Positions 59,621-64,000 of a stretch of 64,000 bases of DNA are shown in pieces (position 1 is the stretch's first letter; every line of letters starts with the position of its first letter). The DNA comes from Lineus longissimus (taxonomy: Eukaryota; Nemertea; Pilidiophora; Heteronemertea; Lineidae): positions 11,177,001 through 11,241,000 of the forward strand of contig NC_088308.1 in NCBI RefSeq assembly GCF_910592395.1, written 5' to 3'. The position numbers were made by a program, and so were the translations under genes. Under the pieces are notes generated by a model. That model ran no database searches. It had not been told where the DNA came from and was given only the letters and a program-made list of their open reading frames with translations.

Positions 59621-59849
59621 ATGTTAGTTTTATCATTCTTGTTTGGTTTTATCTGTCATATACTGTAACTGCTCCTCATAGCCATCCATTGAAGAACCGT
59701 CATTTGCAGAACCTGGCAATGGGATGGCCTAGATAAGCAGCTATAGTACATGTGCAGGACTTTAGCCCAGTGTAGGCTTCATATTTTTTTAACAATACTG
59801 CTGATGTCAGCTTTATCATTTTCGTTGGCTGTAACTGCTCCATCCTGTG

Positions 59850-61386
59850 TTTAGAAAAACCTTTAATGAGTCAAACATTTACATTGTAGACCCGACCCTT
59901 CATTAGTAGAACTTGACAATGTGATGGCTTAGAGGTGCAGTTACAGTAGGCCAACAGTCTTCATATCATGTTTTAGCAATACTGTCTGCTTATGTGAGCT
60001 GTTTTAATTTTTGTTGAAACATGTGTACATGTACTAGTATATCAGCTTACTGCCTCCATATTTCTCTGAACATAACTAATTGAGAACAGTAATATTGTAA
60101 TATTTGCATTTTCATTTGTGTTGATGAATATTTCAATCATAGAATACAATACCGGTATTGAATGCTCTCTATAAAAACTACTTTTTTATAAGGAATAAGT
60201 AATAATAACCATAAGGAATTATTGAAATCCTATTTGTTTCGTTGCTTGTTTGCTTTTATTCACATTGCTACACTGTGCGGTCAGTCTGTACCAATAGGAA
60301 TTGGCAGGTTGCCCCCTCCTGCTGCTACACTTCAGAATGAGACTAGACGCAAGGGCCCAACGCGCCGCGTAGCGGCAAAAAAGCGAAGCTGGCGAAACAT
60401 TTATAACGGGTCACCGTCACTTATTATTGGACTTATAGCGCATTTACGGGGTTGCAACTATTTTGCTTTATAGTGTCTCCAGGAAAGAAAAGCATGCGAC
60501 CTAAAGCCGATCTGTTTGTATAAAGTGATAATTGGAAGGTATATAATAGTAAATATCAATAAAATAATCATTCCATGTCATCTTTTGAGGGCATTTTTGA
60601 TTGTAAAAAATATATGTGTACGTCACCGTAGTCTCTGCAATGATAATTTTATCAGAGCAGTCTCGCGCAAGTAGAAGTTCTTTACCTATTAGTTCTTCAC
60701 TTATTAGTCTCAACGTCTGGCGCAAAGCCAGACGTTTTCCATTACGATTTCACTACGATGTTTGACAAGAAGGAGCAGTGCGCGAGATATGCTAATGAGC
60801 AGACTTCCCTCGCTTGAGTTTCTGAAGAATGTTCCATATCGCGCTAAGCTCATCACTACTGATTATGACAGGCGTGCAACGGTAGGTATCTGCTCCCCAA
60901 CTTCCACCCTAATACGGTACAATAAGTTACCATTTGATGGGAATGGGACAATGCCCTCACTGTGTATGGAGTCATAGGGATAAGAAGACATTATTCATTG
61001 GTGTTGGTACAAGTGATTTTGCCCAAAAAGCATGCGCATTCAAAAAACAAAATATGCAAGGTATCACGTACATGACCATGACGACGTGCAGAAAGTGCAC
61101 TGGCCAGTGCATACCCTATGGCTATGTACTAGTAAACATGGTAGGCCTAAACATGAACAACATCATTATTCATCGGCAGTTCATTTTACTCCGAGCTTTT
61201 CCTGAAACATATAGCCATGATGATTAGGCCTACCATGTACCATGACCAATAACAGCACTAGATCATGTGGATGTCAACAAGTTCACATGAACCGTATAAT
61301 CCCGCATAGCGCATGTGGGGCATGCGTCTAAACCAAAGCCCCAAAATCACTTGTTTTGGTCTATTTCAGTTTCACTTGGGGTCGTA
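59850..61386. other. Intergenic; one strong small hairpin
   Basis: No supported gene. A perfect stem AACGTCTGGC/GCCAGACGTT with a 5 nt loop lies at 60712-60736. Short plus ORFs (60222-60473, 60762-61227) overlap in different frames and show no family motif. Confidence 0.5.
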
Positions 61387-62186
61387 CTAATGACCGACAA
61401 GTAACATAATTGACCGTCAAGGACCGACAAGTGTCTCAAAATGACCGACAAGTAGGATCAAATTTAATTTTAATGCTTGCAATGTGATTAAGAAACAATT
61501 AACTACCAAACTTGCATATATCTAACTAATTGGTCTTTTGATAGCTGAGATATGGAAAGATTTATACGCCGACAAGTAAAATTCTCCGACGATGTCGGCC
61601 ATTTTGTCGTTGGCTGTCATGCACCTGGTAGTGTCTAAAACGTGGATTCAACAGTTCAACATGGTTTTGGCATCTCGAGTTAGGGTGTGTCACTGAAGAG
61701 TTTTTCACTAGTTCGACATAGTTGCTCTAGATAAGTTTGAAGTCAGTTTTTCATAGTTCTACAGGTTTTACATCTCTCTCATCATATTTTTGCATCTATC
61801 AATTCCAGGTATAAGAGCTCAGCGTCGTTTAAATATCCTGTGACACATGGCATAGGCTAATCATAATGGTAAAGTCACCCACTCTGACAGGGTGCACTCA
61901 AGGGAAGATTTTTTTTCCAGGAGTTTTCAGTCCCCAACTTCCAGGACATAACTTTGCTACCTCATTTGAGTAAAGATCATGGATTCACTTGTCGGCAAAT
62001 GCATCTTACAAATCCTTCCATTTCTTAGCTATCAAAAGACCAATTAGTTAGATATATACAAGTTTGGTAGTTAATTGTTTCTTAATCACATTGCAAGCAT
62101 TAAAATTAAATTTGATCCTACTTGTCGGTCATTTTGAGACACTTGTCGGTCCTTGACGGTCAATTATGTTACATGTCGGTCATTAG
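61387..62186. mobile_element. 800 bp inverted-repeat element with repeated GACCGACAAGT
   Basis: Arms of about 190 bp (61387-61580 and 61990-62186) are near-perfect inverse copies: CTAATGACCGACAAGTAACA, then TAATTGACCGTCAAGGACC and so on. The motif GACCGACA(A/T)GT is repeated three times in each arm at about 30-40 bp spacing, plus a related CCGACAAGT further in. Such subterminal clusters are often transposase-binding sites. No ORF. Target duplication unclear. Confidence 0.75.
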
Positions 62187-62571
62187 CAGGTCCGTTCACT
62201 TGTGTTTCCCCCGTCTCCCAGTCCATAATACATTTACAGTTTACAATCCCGATCATGGCCCAACAAAAGGTGATCGGTTGACTAAAGGAACACAACTGTT
62301 CAATGGATTTATAGTTGAATGCGATCAAACTACGTCTTTTCAATCGTGGATTATAAAAGTAATTTCTTAGCCCCGCACAGTGGGTTTCAGTCTTGATAAA
62401 GGGGCACTATTGCTAGCAGCTAGGTAGGCAAGATAAAGTTAGACGAAGTAGCCGATAGGGGTCTCTCACCCCTCAAAGTCCGTCACAACTATTCAAGCTT
62501 GTACAAGGAATACATGCAGCGCTGACTCTAACAAGTCCCAATGGGAATGTCGCACAGTCATCTGTCAAAAA
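62187..62571. other. Spacer between two elements, nothing recognised
   Basis: No supported gene or repeat boundary. Confidence 0.45.
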
Positions 62572-63609
62572 TGAAATGGCCAGGGCCATTGTGCTCACCT
62601 CATGTGGAGGAAAGATGGATAAAGAGCATGGTATTGTGTCATGTACTGTTAGGTTTGATGTAGGTCCAAGCAATTACAATTTCCCCAAAATGGCCAATTT
62701 ACAGTACAATCGACCTCTGTGACCTTGAAAAGTAGGTCAAATCAAAGAAGACCCGGGTGACACATTGAATGGTTGTTAGAATTAGATGTACCTATGATAT
62801 AAAATTGGTGCCAATCGGGCAAGTCATTACTAGGAATAAAGGCATTTTGAAGAATTTAGGATTTGCCCCCCTCCCTGGAGGCCAAACGGCAAATCAGATC
62901 GCACCAAACTTGAATACCTGAGATCACGTGACCAAGGGGTACATGTGTACTTAATTTGTGATCAATAGTCATTACAGTTAAGAAACGTGCCATAGTTACG
63001 ACCTGACGGCAAATTTACGCCATTTGACCTCTGTGACCTTGACAAGAAGGTCAAATTAAAAACTTGTGTGACATATACTGTATGGTGGTTAGATGTACCC
63101 ATGATATCAAATTGGTGGCAATCGGGCAAGAAGTTAAGGAATAATCACATTTTTAAGGTTTTTGGATTTTGCCCCCTGGTGGTCAAGTGGTGAATCATAT
63201 CGGACCAAACTTCGGTCCCTGAGATCACCTGACTAAGGGGTAAATGTGTACCAAATTTGGTATCAATAGTCATTGCAGTTTAGAAACGTGCCATCGTTAC
63301 ATCCTAACAGCCAATTTACACCATTTGACCTCTGTGACCTTGAAAAGGAGGTCAAATCAAAAACCCGGAGGATATATGATGCACCTTTGCTAGAAGTACC
63401 TATCATATTTTTTTCAAAATTTCCCGACTACTATTAAGGGAGATATTGCATATTTTCACTTTTAACGTTTGGCCCCCTGGTGGCCAAACCATGAAACGAA
63501 TCGGACCGAAACTTGGTCTCCAAGGTGTCATTACATAAGGGTACATGTGTACCAAGTTTCAACTCAATAGCTCAAACAGTTACGAAACGTGCCCTGCTAA
63601 CGGACGACG

Positions 63610-63644
<35 letters not shown>

Positions 63645-63695
63645 ACGACGGACGCCACGGTATGGGATAACCTCACCTCTGCTAAGAGGTGAGCT
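62572..63695 (-). mobile_element. Helentron/HINE-like element, second copy of the 48575-50195 family
   Basis: Begins (plus) TGAAATGGCCAGGGCCATTG, then TGCTCACC, and ends with a (GAC)n microsatellite (63603-63652) and AGAGGTGAGCT, flanked by AA on both sides. The interior has diverged tandem units of about 300 bp with GGCCCCCTGGTGG at 63171 and 63471 and GAAACGTGCC blocks. The architecture matches the other copy. Confidence 0.6.
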
Positions 63696-64000
63696 AACAA
63701 GACCTATGTTGCAGTATGATCTCTTGCCAATATTTAATAATTGCACTATCGTCATCACCTCATCATACTTCATTGACATTACAGGCACACATTGACATTG
63801 ACCACTGTTGCAGTCAACGACACAGTCGCTATCCAAGTAGCATGAAAGAGGTAATTATCATTATCATACCTCATTAGCATGTGAACCAATCACGTCGCGT
63901 CCTTTGCGATCACGGCTAAGCCTCATGGAATAATGTCTTTCACCGTTGAATAATTTTTCATATTCCATGCCTACAAGTACAACTTCAATTTCTTCATATT
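63696..64000. other. Window end, nothing recognised
   Basis: No ORF with motifs and no clear repeat up to the window edge. Confidence 0.5.

Noticed and set aside
60222-61227. Several short plus ORFs as a possible small gene
   Set aside because: Different frames, no shared splice signals found, no recognisable domain.

Overview
This is eukaryotic, AT-rich, intron-containing DNA, most likely from a marine invertebrate. That placement is an inference from the transposon families present (Academ-type with XPG nuclease, Kolobok-like THAP, BEL/Pao, MULE with SWIM, Helentron-like elements), GT/AG introns, and many short foldback repeats. I see no host housekeeping gene, tRNA, rRNA or bacterial feature. 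The window is essentially a transposon graveyard that also holds several well-preserved, possibly functional elements.

Layout. 1-9 kb: LINE remnants (2-265; 5214-6430), three abutting small inverted-repeat elements (2451-3641), and a foldback made of two inverted CGCCTT-type minisatellites (7868-8950). 9.0-15.9 kb: a tandem array with an exact 347 bp period, split by a 3.4 kb Helentron-like insertion (10494-13876). 16-20 kb: small inverted-repeat elements, and a 1.39 kb TTAA-flanked element with a THAP exon (18569-19957). 21.3-31.8 kb, minus strand: an intact 894-residue MULE-like/SWIM transposase ORF, followed upstream by an eight-exon gene that fuses a protein-kinase domain to a papain-like cysteine protease domain with a Cys...Asp-x-His arrangement like peptidase family C76. 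All its splice phases agree, but one base is missing inside the kinase exon.

33.8-44.5 kb: a second 347 bp array, in opposite orientation, split by a full-length 8,284 bp Academ-like transposon (35272-43555) with about 734 bp terminal inverted repeats and a 3 bp TAT duplication. It encodes a transposase and an XPG/FEN-like nuclease on the minus strand, separated by a one-base frame change, plus a short acidic last exon. 44.5-50.4 kb: an inverted-repeat element, a decayed BEL/Pao fragment, and two nested Helentron-like insertions. 50.9-52 kb: an inverted-repeat element with a small zinc-ribbon-like exon.

52.1-58.1 kb, plus strand: a multi-exon gene with a FAR1-like N-terminus, MULE DDE transposase, SWIM finger, tandem SUMO-interaction-like repeats, AT-hook, Ulp1-type SUMO protease and PHD finger. 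From 53007 to the stop at 58060 the reading frame is open across all five exons. A roughly 100-125 bp satellite follows directly after its stop codon. 58-64 kb: satellite, an 800 bp inverted-repeat element, and another Helentron-like copy carrying repeated CTCF-like motifs.

The two most noteworthy coding systems are the kinase-protease gene beside a SWIM transposase, and the transposase-Ulp1-PHD fusion. Both join transposon or possible transposon proteins to ubiquitin/SUMO-type proteases. All domain calls are made by eye, without database searches.
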